From contig NW_002476261.1 of assembly GCF_000189635.1 (NCBI RefSeq), forward strand, positions 124,001 through 188,000: DNA of 64,000 nucleotides, written 5' to 3'. A model generated the notes under the pieces. That model saw only the letters and a list, made by a program, of their open reading frames with translations. It searched no databases and was not told where the DNA came from. The stretch is from Tetrahymena thermophila SB210 (lineage: Eukaryota; Ciliophora; Oligohymenophorea; Hymenostomatida; Tetrahymenidae). This document shows, in pieces, positions 23,183 through 35,228 of this stretch (position 1 is the stretch's first letter; every line of letters starts with the position of its first letter). A program made the translations under genes and the position numbers.

Positions 23183-24447
23183 AAACAATGTGTAAATGAT
23201 TATTTTGATATATTTTTATCGATATTAACTTCAAGCAAGCAAAGATGATATTATTAAACATAAAATAAATAATATTCAAAAAAATAATAACTTAAAATTC
23301 TATAAAATTTTCGATATAAAAAGTGCCTTTAACCCTACCTATCATATATACAATTATTACTATTAAAATAACCTTGCTGAATATTAAAAGTATGTTTAGA
23401 TACACTTACTAAAATTTAGAAAAATATTAATAAATAAGAGTACGTACTAATAATTATTTATTAAATACTAATATAATAACAATTATTTAATCAATTTAAT
23501 CACATCAATCAATTAATAAAAAAAAATCATATTTATAAAAATAATAAATAATTATAATTAATTAATTATAAGTAAATGTATATTTATTATATAAATATTC
23601 AATTGTTTCTTTACTAATAATTCACAACTAAATACTTAAAGAAAATTCATTTTTCAAATTACAAAACACCTTAATAGCTTTAAATAATTAAGTTACTTAA
23701 AAAATTTATTTTCTAAAATTTTTCAATTTATTTTTTGTTTTTCCTATTCTTATTTATTTTAATATACAATAAATGCAAATAATAAAAATTATATTGATTT
23801 ATAATAGTGCATTTATTAAACTCAATAGTTTAAGAATGATTTTAGAAAAATATAAATAAGAGCATTTAAATACCCATCATTAATTATTTATGAAAAATCA
23901 CAAACTGTAATCAGTTTGTTAAATTGAATCAAATCATTCATCTAATAAAAATAATACATAATTTAATTGTATTCAGTTAATTATTTATAAGTTTGTATGT
24001 ATATTGTAGAAATGTTTTATCTTTTCATATTAAGAATTAAAAATCATTTAATGTATTTTTAAAATATGTTCTTTCAAATATAAAGCCTTATTAACTTTTT
24101 AATTAATATAAATCTATTCTTATTCTTATAGTCATAAAATCAATAAACTAATTTTTTTTATAATTTTCTAAATATCTATCACACATATTGTTTGCATTCT
24201 CAATATACTTTTCTTATCTTTTCCTATTCTATTTTTTCATTTTCTAATTTACTTTTATCCATTATTCGATAGTATAAATTTCAAGTTTTTTGTACCATTA
24301 AAGTTAATTTTAAGATATAATGTAAATAATTGTCAAATTTAGAAAGTAAATTCTATTTTTACCATTTTTTTTACTAAAAATGATACCTATTTTAAATTAA
24401 TAATCTAATAATTTATTCATACTAAATATAAATTACATAAATAAACA
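23183..24447. other. Intergenic region, possible 3' exon on - strand
   Basis: Mostly A+T-rich. Between about 24150 and 24300 the - strand has a frame with charged, helix-forming composition (Lys/Glu/Asn-rich), which may be a 3' exon of the small gene at 24448-24774. Otherwise I see nothing. Confidence 0.45.
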
Positions 24448-24774
24448 TCACTCTTTGTTAGGATTTCTTTTAGGATAAGTTATTTTATGGTTATTTTAAT
24501 TTTAATCAGAAATAAACTACTTCACCTATCCTTTCATAGCTACATATTCATTTTTAGTGTTATTTATTTCAATATTTGTCTTTTATCTTTCCTGTCTTGA
24601 TTGATCTAGCTTTACTTTTAATCTTTTGATGATTTATAATTCATTATTTTATTCTATTTGAGTAAGCAATTCTTGCTAGCTATACTTAATAGTTTTAACT
24701 TATTTGCCACTTTTTTCTTTGCCACTTCCCATCATTCTTTGTAAATTTACTGTATTTGTGATTTCGTCTTCCAT
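24448..24774 (-). CDS. Small coiled-coil protein, unknown
   Basis: Frame of 108 residues from the start at 24774 to TGA at 24448-24450, with Gln encoded by TAA/TAG at several places. The middle (about 30-75) is a predicted amphipathic helix rich in Gln, Lys, Glu and Ile/Leu. The N-terminus is Met/Gly/Ser-rich and the C-terminus is basic with Pro and Asn. No known domain is recognised. Composition is clearly richer in G+C than the flanks, which supports coding. The true gene may be longer: a GTGATG donor overlaps the stop, and a further helix-like frame lies downstream as far as about 24025. Treat the 3' end as provisional. Confidence 0.55.
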
Positions 24775-25722
24775 GATTATTTATAGCTGAATCTAAAAAA
24801 TTTATATTTATTTGTACTTGCTTCTATCAAAATAATATAACTTTATTTTTTGGCTTATTGTCAATTTTTTTTTACAAAATTAAATTAAAAACAGGCAATT
24901 TGTTAAAAACAAAATGAATGGTGACTCTTAATAATTGATTTAAAGTAATTATAATTTTTAATTTTAATATTAATTCATAACACAATTATATTAAAATGGT
25001 TTTTTTGGATATAAAAATGTATAAAAGTCATTATCGAGTCAACAAATTTTCATAAATTTCAACTTTTAGTTTTGTTCTAAAATAAAAAAGCAATTCGTCT
25101 TTATTGTTTTAGAAATTTAATTGTTTGAAATATAATAAGTGTTTATAAGATAATATTGAGGTAAAAATGAATGAATTTTTAAAAGAAGCTAAGTGGAAGA
25201 TAATAATAAGTTAGTTACAAACAAAGAATGATTATGAATGCTATTACTGGATGTGATGTGATTAATTGATTTTTAATATAAATAAAATTTGTAAATGAAT
25301 GAATCAGTGAATTATCTAGATATCTATTTTTTTTATCTGAAGTGAATAGATAAATAGGAGATGCACAATAAAGTATAGTTTTATGAACTAAAAGCCTTGT
25401 CAATTTATTAATTAGTACTCATAGTATATGGTTACAAAGAGATATTTGCAACGAGTAAGAGAATGATATATTTATTAATTCATCAATCAATCAATCACTA
25501 GCTATCTAGGTAGGTGATGTTTATTTATTTATTTACTTATAGTCTTTTTAGTATCATTGAGCAAGTGTTTATTTATTTATTACTTCCATACCCAGTTTAT
25601 ATTAACAATATATTATTTATTATTAGATAAAATAAGTTATTGAGAAACCTCTTCAGCCTTTGATTCAGAAAATTTATATAAGGTGATATTCTCAAAAAGC
25701 CAAAAAGGTCTCTTCATTCAAC
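24775..25722. other. A+T-rich intergenic region
   Basis: Spacer between the small coiled-coil gene and the 3' end of NOP56. It contains short tetranucleotide runs (ATTT, ATCA, ATCT) near 25480-25600 and no coding frame I trust. Confidence 0.6.
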
Positions 25723-28090
25723 TCACTCTTCCTTAGATTTTTTTTTCTTCTTCTTCTTTTCAACTTGTTCTTCAGCAACTTCTTCTTCTAATTCTTAGAG
25801 TTCAACGGAAGCTTTCTTTTTTTTCTTCTTCTTCTTTTCAACTTCTTCAACTTCCTCTTCTAATTCTTAGATTTCAACTGAAGCTTTCTTTTTTTTCTTC
25901 TTATCCTTTTTACTCTTTTTCTTTAATTGTTCTTCGCTTTCAACATACAAATTTTCTTGTTTTAATTCTTCTAAGACTTCTTGCATAGCGTCGATGTTTT
26001 TAGCAGATTCACCACCACTGGTCAAGAATTTTAATCTATCTTCAACTTAAGTTTTCATTCTTTCACCGAATCTGTTGGTGGGCTGTTCATATTAAATGGA
26101 AAAATTAATATAAATTTATATTTAGTTTTGTTTTTTTATTATTTGTATTTATTAAATTCTTACGTTAACCAAGAAGTAATCAAGTCTGGCAGCCATAGAA
26201 CATTTATTAGCAAGATATCTAGAAACTTTACCTTTGTTTTTACCATCAGCCTTACCAATGAAAGTTGAGTGGAACAACAAACCGTATTTAGGAGTATTGG
26301 CCTTCTTCTTGAGAGCTTAGAACAAAGCCTTTTCAGCACCAAGAATTTAGACAGTGGAAGCGGGGTATTTAACTAAGTTAGAGAGACCACCAGCGTGAGA
26401 AATAAGCTTGGCACCAACACCTTCACCAATCAAAGAGGTCAAGTTAGGAGCGACGGCGTCCATTTTGCTCTTCAAATAAGATTAGATACCTTTTCTGAAG
26501 TCGATTAACTTGATGATTTTACCGCATAATTCCTTTAAGCAAGTCTATATTTATAAATAAAATTTTTAGTTGAAGAAATTTAGTTTAAAAATAAATTAAT
26601 TACGTTATCCATTTCGGAAAGATCTTGACCAGCAGAAGTTTTAGCAGCATCGATAACCTATTAGGAGATATCAGCATCGATAACAATTTCTTCAACCTTT
26701 TCAAGCATATCTTGAGTAGCATTGGTTTTGGGTCCAAATAAATCGACTAAACGAGTGTAGACTTCGTTATCAGTGACGATCTTGGCAAGTTCGGGGAAGT
26801 GCCATCCGTACCATTCCTTAATTCTCATGCACAAAGTATTAACATCCTTATCTAATTATTCTAAGACTGCAATACAATTGATGATAGGCTTATCTTGTCT
26901 CTTGACATCGAATTAGATTCTATTTCTGGACCAGCTGTGAGCCAAACCCAATTGAGCTTTAATCAAATCTTCTTCCTTGAAGTCTAGTAGAATTAAAATT
27001 TTATTTAGTATGTTTGGTTGGATTTATAAGAAATAAAAATCAAATGTATTCAGAATTAAAATAAAATTGTTGCTCTTTCTTACAATAATAATAAAATATT
27101 AACACAACATTTTTAATATCCATTTATTTGAAGATTTCTACCTGGAATTTGAAATCAATTATTTTTCTCAAAATTTCAATAAAATAGAACTATGCATTAT
27201 GTCTATCTATAAATATATCTATTTATCTAAATTTTTATCTAATTCACTCTTTTTTTAACTTTGAAATAAATATCTAAAATTTATTTGCAGCTAATATTAT
27301 TGCGTATCAAGAATTATTTATCTAAAAATGATATTTCTAACTTATTTTATTTATTATTTTTCCCCTTTGTGATTTACTGAATACATTGATTATAATTTTA
27401 AGTTGATATGTTTACTTTCGTTCTTTAAGAAATTGACAAGGTGCATACGAATGCCTCTGAATAATTCGAAAACAATATCACCAGTGATAGTTTCGTATTG
27501 TAATTGGTCATTCATCTTTTAGGCTAATTTACTGTCCAAAACACCAATTTGAATTTTACCCTTCTTCTTTGATTTAGGGATATTTTCTTCAATGAAGTTT
27601 TTAAGATCTTCAGTCAATTCACCACAACCAACATTTTAAGCAGCATCTCTAGCAGAATCAGCACTGAGGAAAGGGTGGAAAGCCTATTTAATAAATAACA
27701 ATTTAATATCAATTTGAATATGTTTTAAAAATTGTTTTAAAATCAAAGAAAATCCGTAATTTGCTATTGTAAATTTTAGCGCAAGTCATATTAAGATTTA
27801 ATTTTGATCAAACTCTCAATGGTTGAATTTTCTCATATAATTTAATTCATCTAGATTTTTTTGGATTAACCCATATACTAGGATGTGACTTATTACTACA
27901 GATATAATGATTTTAAACAATGAATGCAGAATAGAAGGTTTTTTACCTTAAGTTGGCACATTTAGGAGAAGGAGGAGAAATCGATAATCTATTTTTAGAT
28001 TTATTTAACCTTAGCTTGGGCTTCATCGAATTCCTTAACTTCGAATAAGGAAAATCCGACGGCATTATCGTGGATTAAGTATAACACCAT
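25723..28090 (-). CDS. NOP56: NOP56, box C/D snoRNP core protein
   Basis: Five exons (-): 27947-28090, 27416-27683, 26604-26983, 26164-26544 and 25723-26082. They total 1533 bases with closed frame, 510 residues. The N-terminal domain ([16 protein letters not shown]) is followed by a coiled-coil region and the Nop domain with the family strings [31 protein letters not shown] and GAEKALFQALK. NOP56 pairs with NOP58 on box C/D guide RNAs together with fibrillarin and directs 2'-O-methylation of rRNA in the nucleolus. The linker RAQLGL-type string and [11 protein letters not shown] resemble NOP56 more than NOP58. The tail has two copies of a Lys-run plus ASVE-QELEEE unit, typical of KKE/D nucleolar tails. 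Introns 1 and 2 are long (263 and 432 bases). Confidence 0.96.
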
Positions 28091-29115
28091 TTGAAGTATA
28101 CTATATATTTATTATATTTGTTTTTATCTGTGTTTTTAAGTATTAATATTTTGCCTATTTTATTAATTATTGCGTTTGCAATTAATATTAACTTTTTTAG
28201 CTTTAATTTTGTTTTTTATTCTTATATCAATTATTTTAGTCTCCTTTTATTCACAAGCAAACTAAAATAAAGCAAGTAGCAATTAAATACCTATAAAACA
28301 ATCATTATGAGCAAAAAAATTTTTCAATGCATATTGATTCCATATTTCTTTACACAGCTTTATTTATTAATTTATTTTATTGCATTATAATTTATATTCA
28401 TTATATTTTATTTATTTCTATTTATTCGTTGAAATTATTATTATTATATCTTTTCCATTTTATTATCTCTATTTCTACATATTCATCCATATTTAAATTA
28501 TTTGAATGTATCCAAGTAGAAGATTTTAACGCTCTATTCAAATCATCTTATTAAAATCCATTTATTTATTTATTTATTTTTTTTAATTAATAAAATGCTG
28601 AAAAAATTCAAAATGATTTAATAAAAAAATATTTTAAATTAAATTAATTTTTTATTTCAAAAAATAAATTAAAAATAATAAAATTAAAATGAAATAAATT
28701 TATTATAAAAAAAACAACATAAATTATTCAATTAAATAGCTAATTACACGTGATATATGGATTGTATATTTTTTTATTTATTTATTTGTTTGATTGTTTG
28801 CTTGTTTATGACTATTTGTCTGACAAATGTTCATCATAAATATTTCCTTCAAAATACATGATTATTAAGATAATGAATGTTAAAAAAAGTATTATTGATA
28901 TAATTAAATAGGGATTTTATAATTGTATTGATTTACATTTAATTGCATTTATCCTTTTTAGAACAATAAAAAAGATATAATTTCTTATAAAATCTTTAAA
29001 TAAAAGAAAAATAATTACATATTAGCTTTTTCTTCAAAAAATTCACTAAAAAACGTTTTTGTCAGGAAAGGATTTAGATAAAGCAATATAATTAGAAGAA
29101 TACTGAACCAATATA
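28091..29115. other. Divergent promoter region NOP56 / OST3
   Basis: One-kb spacer between two divergently read genes, so it should hold both promoters. It is A+T-rich with several ATTT tetranucleotide runs (28560-28580, 28770-28800). An open frame at 28327-28554 (+) has only the Ile/Leu/Phe/Tyr composition expected of A+T-rich noise. Confidence 0.55.
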
Positions 29116-30934
29116 ATGAATTTAAAGCTATTATTAATTTCTGTTTTCTGCATCATTTCAGTTGTCTTATGCGGAGTACGATTTTAATTATTATTTTCTT
29201 TTTTCATAAGAATAATTATTTAGCAAAAACACATTAAGCATCCTAATATGAATTAAATTTTTAATAAAGCACATTGAAACTGGTAAAGCTAAATCAGAAG
29301 CTTTAAGGGAACTTGCTAGTAAATCTCCTAATGGAATTATTCACTTTAATTCAACTGGTTATAGGTAATTGATGATTTCATAATAAAAGAAGTTTTAATG
29401 AAAATTTTTACAAAAATAGATACTTTTTACTTGAGTAGCCAAGACCTTATGAAGTTGTTTTGTTTTTCACAGCTCCTAAATGCGATTTCTGCGAGTAATT
29501 TATAAAATTTATGAATTAAATAAAAATGTTGATTTCAATACATTTCATTTGAGCTAAATAAATTGAAATACTTAAAATATTTAGTAAAGATATCAACAAA
29601 GTTATATATATGTCAGTTTAATCCTTTTATTAAAGGATTTTTAAAAGGCACCAATAAAATTTAATTTTTTGAAAATTAAAGGTAAATGCTCACTCAATAC
29701 GAATTAACCTCTAATTATTATTATGCAAATAATGGACATATTCCCTTCAAGGATAGCTCCAAAAAGCTTAGAGCAGTCTACTTTGGTATGATGAGTTTCG
29801 ATTAAAACACAAGAGAAACTTTCTTAGATGTAAAATTTTTTATAAAAAATATCAAATTTATTTATTTATTTGTTTAAAAATAGCTTGAATTCAAGTCAGT
29901 TCCTAATCTCCTTGTCTCAGTTCCTTAACATGCATTAGTCTCTGATTAAGAAAGGTAACTATAAGCTATTAACTAATAAAAAATATATAGGTAATTAATG
30001 ATTAAATATCTTATAATAGAAATAATTTCTTAAAGGGATTCAAGTGGTCTATCAGTGGTTCTGATGGTTTAGTTACTCACCACAAGTTGTTAGAATACAT
30101 CAATAAGCGTACTGGAAGAGAAGTGAATAATTTTTGCATTATTATTAATTACTCAAAAGAAATAAATATATAAATGAAAAGATTGAATACTAACCTCCTA
30201 TTCATGAAGTTTTGAGAAACTTAGGTATTTTGTTGATTTTGATTATATTGACCATCGTTGTTTTCAGACTCTATAAATCATTCTTCTTGAACACTAAGCT
30301 TTGGTTTGTTGGCTCAATAGTAAAATTATTTATAAAAATAAATAAATAAATAAATTATAATTATTTCTTTTTTTAATTTAAGGTGATCTACTTTGTTTGC
30401 ATAGCAGGATTTATTTATAATTAAATCCACGGTGTTCCAATGACTGTAAAATTAAAACGTTTATCTTATAATTTTGGATTTTAAAAATATCTTTTTATCA
30501 AAAGACTGTTGACAGTAAGGGAAATTTCTAATGGATGTTAGATAACTAAAGAATGTAGCTTGGAGCTGAAGGATTTGTTATGTCTGGATTAAGTAATTCG
30601 ATTGTTAAAAAAGAAATATTTCTTCTTAAAATTTTCTAAATTTAATTAAAATAGTTATCCTCTCTGCTTTAACAATTATTTCTTACTAGTTAATTGCTAG
30701 ATTAAATTAAAAAAATATTGTTAACTAGTTGCTCCTTATTGCAATTTTCGGTACTACTTTCATAATTGTTATCAAAATAGAAGAGCTATATAAATTTAAA
30801 GGATGGTATAATATCAACTTCTTCCCTCCTGATCACTACAATAGAGGGTAAAATATTGATTTAATTATTTATAGTAATGATTTTTTATAAATTATCAAAG
30901 ACCTATTATGAAAGATCAAGGTAACAGCATTTGA
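29116..30934 (+). CDS. OST3: Oligosaccharyltransferase OST3/OST6 family subunit
   Basis: Eleven short exons: 29116-29175, 29270-29364, 29420-29494, 29682-29829, 29884-29954, 30020-30122, 30182-30319, 30383-30445, 30505-30592, 30655-30847 and 30901-30934. They total 1068 bases, 355 residues, frame closed. Signal peptide 1-19, then a luminal thioredoxin-like domain with the redox pair C73-x-x-C76 (FTAPKCDFC), then four membrane segments, and a short tail with the HG-P and GPIMKD strings. OST3/OST6 (TUSC3/MAGT1 in animals) sits in the ER oligosaccharyltransferase and holds substrate cysteines so that more N-glycosylation sites are used. Exon 5 has two usable donors 36 bases apart, both in frame. 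Introns are about 50-190 bases. Confidence 0.93.
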
Positions 30935-31746
30935 AGCAGATAATAAATTTAATATTGTTAACAAATTATTTAAGTTATAAATAAATAAATTATTTGTTTT
31001 TTGTAATCAAACTTTTATGAGTTATTTCTATTCCATCAATAAATTAAATATAAAATAATACGTTTTAAAATATAGCAAAGATAAATATTAAAAACAAAAG
31101 AACTTAAAATATACTCAATAATTTCATTAATTTCTTTTTAAGTTATTTATGATTAAGAAAAACTGATTTAATAACACCTTTTTGATATATTACTCAAATT
31201 AATATTAGTTTTATTTTTATGATTAATGACTAGAACTTTAAATTTAAAAATTCTCTTTCAACACATTTTAAATTAAGAATTTATAAAAAAAATATAAAAT
31301 TTCAATAGAAGAACTAACAAATAGGAGAAATGAATTCAAAAATATAGATTATATGATAAGTATATTAATTATTGTATGTTAATTAAGAATGTATTTATTA
31401 CTAAATATAATTAATTACTCAATAGATTTCTGACTAATCAATTTAATTATTAAAATAGCATAAAAAGAATCCAATAATTATAAATTTATTATTAAAAATA
31501 ATTTAATGTCAATAAATTAATACATATTTGATGCTTAACAATTTTAAACTGTAAAATAAAATAATTTAAAATTTACAAATAAAAATTTATATTTTAATGC
31601 ATTTATTTATTTATTTTTATTAGTAATAATTTTTCATAAAATTTATTTTTTATAATGAAGTTGGATTTTTTTTCATTTTGTTTCAGTAGGGATTATAAGA
31701 TGAAGGATCAGGGAATTAAACTTCTAAACTTCTTTTGAATAAATAT
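30935..31746. other. Convergent 3' spacer, A+T-rich
   Basis: Spacer between the 3' ends of OST3 (+) and the adenylate kinase gene (-). Nothing but A+T-rich sequence is visible, with no hairpin of note. Confidence 0.6.
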
Positions 31747-34700
31747 TCAGCCTATTATTTAAATTAATTTTAATTAGAGCTTTTAATTGAAACTTTAATT
31801 TAATTTAATTACTAATTGATCAACTGGATCTTCTGGATGAGTTTTACATAATTCAATTAAACCTTCTGTTAAGAAAGGAACAACATTGTCTGCTAAATAT
31901 TGACTTTAATAAAAAGAAATAAATATTTTTTTTTGTTAAATGTAGTAAATATTACCGTAAAGATTGAGATCTTTCATCTAATTTATCTCTCTCCTAATTT
32001 TTAATTTTTTCCATTTTTAATCTGTAATCTTCTTCTTAAAGTCTTCTTTATTCTTCTTCTTTTTCATTTCTTGCTTATTCCTCAGCTTACTCTCTTTTTC
32101 TTTATTCTTCAAGCTATTCGTTGAGATCTTACTCTCTTTCTATTTCTTAAACATCGTCATGAATTTGATAGTTCTTAAAATTACCATTCTATATTGAAAA
32201 TATTAAAATACATTAATTTCAAAAAAGTATAATTTAAATAGCAAGCATTATTTAATTAATTTATTTTTACTCTTTCAATAAAAGAACGGAGATTATCAAA
32301 TGGCTCGTTATCGTGATTTTAAGAATTTATAATTAAGGGATCTATTTAGTTTTATTTGAAGAAGTCAAATAAGATAGGTTCTCCAGTATTCTATTCATTG
32401 TGTTTTCTATAATCAGCTAGTCTTCTGTTCATCCCTTCCTCATTATAATGAGTTCCTGCTACCTTTTCTTCAGGGAGTTCTTTAACTCTTTACTTTAAAA
32501 ATTCGTCAGATGCTTAAAAGAATACTACACTTTCTGGTATTAATGTATCATCGATTATTTTCTCTGCATTTTCATTATCTTCCTCGCCATCTGCTAATTT
32601 AGATTCTTTTAAATTTAAAAAAAATAATTTTTTATCTCTTCTAAGTAGCTTTATTTAGATTACTTAAGAAAACTCCTTGTGCTTATGCAAAAGTTTTGGG
32701 ATATCCATCAAGGACATAACCTCTATTTTAACAATCTGTTTACTTTAAACGCCATTGGAATGCTTAAAACAGCATGGTATCAGGAAGTCTAATTACAACT
32801 GCGTTTTCATCAAAAACAGGAACAGGTTCACCTTTTAATACGTTAATAAATATTATTTAACATATGTAAAGAAAGATGTTTATTTGAAATTTATTTTTTA
32901 CCTTTTTTGGGTTTTTTCTTTTTCAATTCAGCTTCAAAAACTGTTCTGGCAGCATCCACTTATGTTTACTTTAAGTTTTCAAATTCTTCTTTAGCAGCTT
33001 CATTAACTTTCAAAAATTATTCAACTACATGTTTGATAAGGATATGAGGTATATTGTAGTGTTTGGCTAATCTAAATTTATTTTAAATATTGAATTTTTT
33101 ATAACAATTTTTATAAATTTATAAATAAAAATATACTTTTCACCATAATATGTCTTGCCAGAAGCAGGAGGGCCAGCTAAGAAAATACGATTAGGCTTGA
33201 GTCCATTAAAATCGTTGAATTCTTTGTTAAGCTTGGCAATATTTTAGATTAAACCTTCTTTACAGTGCCATTCTGGTCCCTTAGGAGGTTTATCAACTCC
33301 ATCTTATTCATCATCTTCTTACTATTGTTCTTCTTCTTCAGCTGTAAGATCAAACACTCTAGAAGGGCGCAATCTAACATCAAGAGAGAATATATCAAAA
33401 TTATTATTACTTAGAGCAGCTTAAGCAAGATCAATATGCTTGACTTTGCCAGTACCTAATCCTTTGCTTATTGCTTGGACTAAACTTAATTGAGTTGGTT
33501 TTTAATTATGATCGATAGCAAAGATATAGCTTTAATTTGGTGGTTTATCAACAATTTTCTTGGCAAACATTGCTAAATCTCTAACGTGAATAGTAGGAAT
33601 TCTATTTTTGCCATCTCCAACAACTATTAATTCTTCTGGGTCCTACAACCAAGCACTCTATTTTTTTATAAAAAATTTTTAATTTTAGAAAATTGATAGA
33701 TATTATTATTTCTAATTCATTAAAATATAACATTCATTTTTAAATTTTAAATATAAAAATAAGTAATTTCTTAAAAATTTTAATATCATTAAGTATACAA
33801 TTTCTTTCTTTATTAATTATACTTAAATTAACATATTTTGCTATTTATTTTATTTAAATTTAAGAATTTAATTTAGAAAGCTTAAAGTTAAACTTTAGTA
33901 AACCTTCACCATTAACTTTAATTAATTTAAATAGATAAACTCAATAAATAATATCAGATAAAGTTTTAATTTTCACCATAGAACTAGGTATTAATTATTT
34001 TTTATCATAAACTTCTCCTATTTTATCTTAAATTGTTTTTTTTTTACATTTATAACTTCCTATTACTATAAATTCTATGTTTACATAATTAATTTTCTTT
34101 GATGATTAAGAAAAGCACTTTGTAAATAAAAGAACTTTATTATTTTTAAAAATTTATTTTAATTACCTAGAAATGATCATAGAAAACTTATTCACCATTA
34201 CCATACTGAATACCAGAACAGAGTACATAAGATCTCAAATTTTATTTAGCATTTCCTGCAGCAATACACATAGTTTCCAATGATTTTAATACTTCATATT
34301 TTGGAAGAGGCTTTCTTTAAGTGTATTCTTTTTCAGTGTATCTTAAATAAACTTTCTGTTATAATTTTGAAAATAGAATTGAATTTTTTATTATTTCATT
34401 TAATTTTATTAGGATATAATATCATTAATTGTATTTATATAATTATTATTTTTATCAATATTATTTCTAAAGAAGTTACCTTTTGTACTTCTTCATCATC
34501 ACCACCAGCATTCTATGCTTCGTCTTCATTATCGCTTTAAGGTTCTTCAAGTCCATCCTCTTCTCTTATTTCGTCATTTTCTTTCTGTTAAATTACGATT
34601 AAATTTATTAACAAACGCTTTTTGAATTTCATCTTTGTGATTTATGTTTCTAATTAAAAAAATATTAATCTATCTATCTGATTATTTACCTTTTCTCTTA

Positions 34701-35228
34701 AGGGAGTATTAGACCAAACCATTACACTAGAAATAAAAATGAGAATTTTCTCGTCCTTGTATTCACCCATTTTAAGTGCTATTTTAATAATAATTTTATT
34801 TATAACTTTGATATCGCTAAAAAATAGTACTTTTAATTGCAAATTCTGCTTCTTCTAAATCACAAGAATTCAAATCATATATTATAACATCTGAATCAAG
34901 AATAACTTTAGACAGAAATGTCAACTTCGAGGTCTATATTAATAATTTTAAAATAATTTATTATTTAATTAAAATTCTAAATTAGCAATTTATGATTTTA
35001 TAAAATTACGTCTATCACTCTAAAGACACCTCTAGGTACATCGCTTTAATCATGAGGAGAGAGTGAACCAACTATAAAATGAGGATTTTCATCATTTATA
35101 TGATCATTTCTAAGTGATTCAACTAATGCTTAGCCAACTAAAGTATTTAAAGAGCTTATAAAAAATCTCTTTTATACTAAAGGCTCCTTCTTTTAAGCTG
35201 TTTTCCTTGTTGTAACTGATTCAGTCAT
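31747..35228 (-). CDS. AK7: Adenylate kinase 7-like protein with Dpy-30 motif
   Basis: Eleven exons (-): 35010-35228, 34831-34933, 34690-34778, 34480-34584, 34167-34355, 33137-33657, 32902-33071, 32664-32831, 32271-32605, 31956-32188 and 31747-31903. They total 2289 bases, 762 residues, frame closed. Order: an N-terminal Rossmann-like region as in animal AK7 (strings ILIFISSVMVW and NRIPTIHVRDLA), an acidic linker, the nucleotide-kinase domain with P-loop GPPASGKT at 397-404 and LDGYPKT, a charged coiled coil, and a C-terminal Dpy-30 helix pair from about 711. AK7 interconverts AMP, ADP and ATP and is linked to motile cilia in animals, where Dpy-30-type helices can dock onto RIIa-like or AKAP partners. 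That location is inferred here. Confidence 0.93.

Noticed and set aside
28327-28554. 75-codon frame between NOP56 and OST3
   Set aside because: Ile/Leu/Phe/Tyr-rich translation of A+T-rich DNA with no domain or codon pattern.
34280-34540. 86-codon frame on the + strand
   Set aside because: Antisense to exons 5 and 6 of the AK7-like gene and the intron between them.
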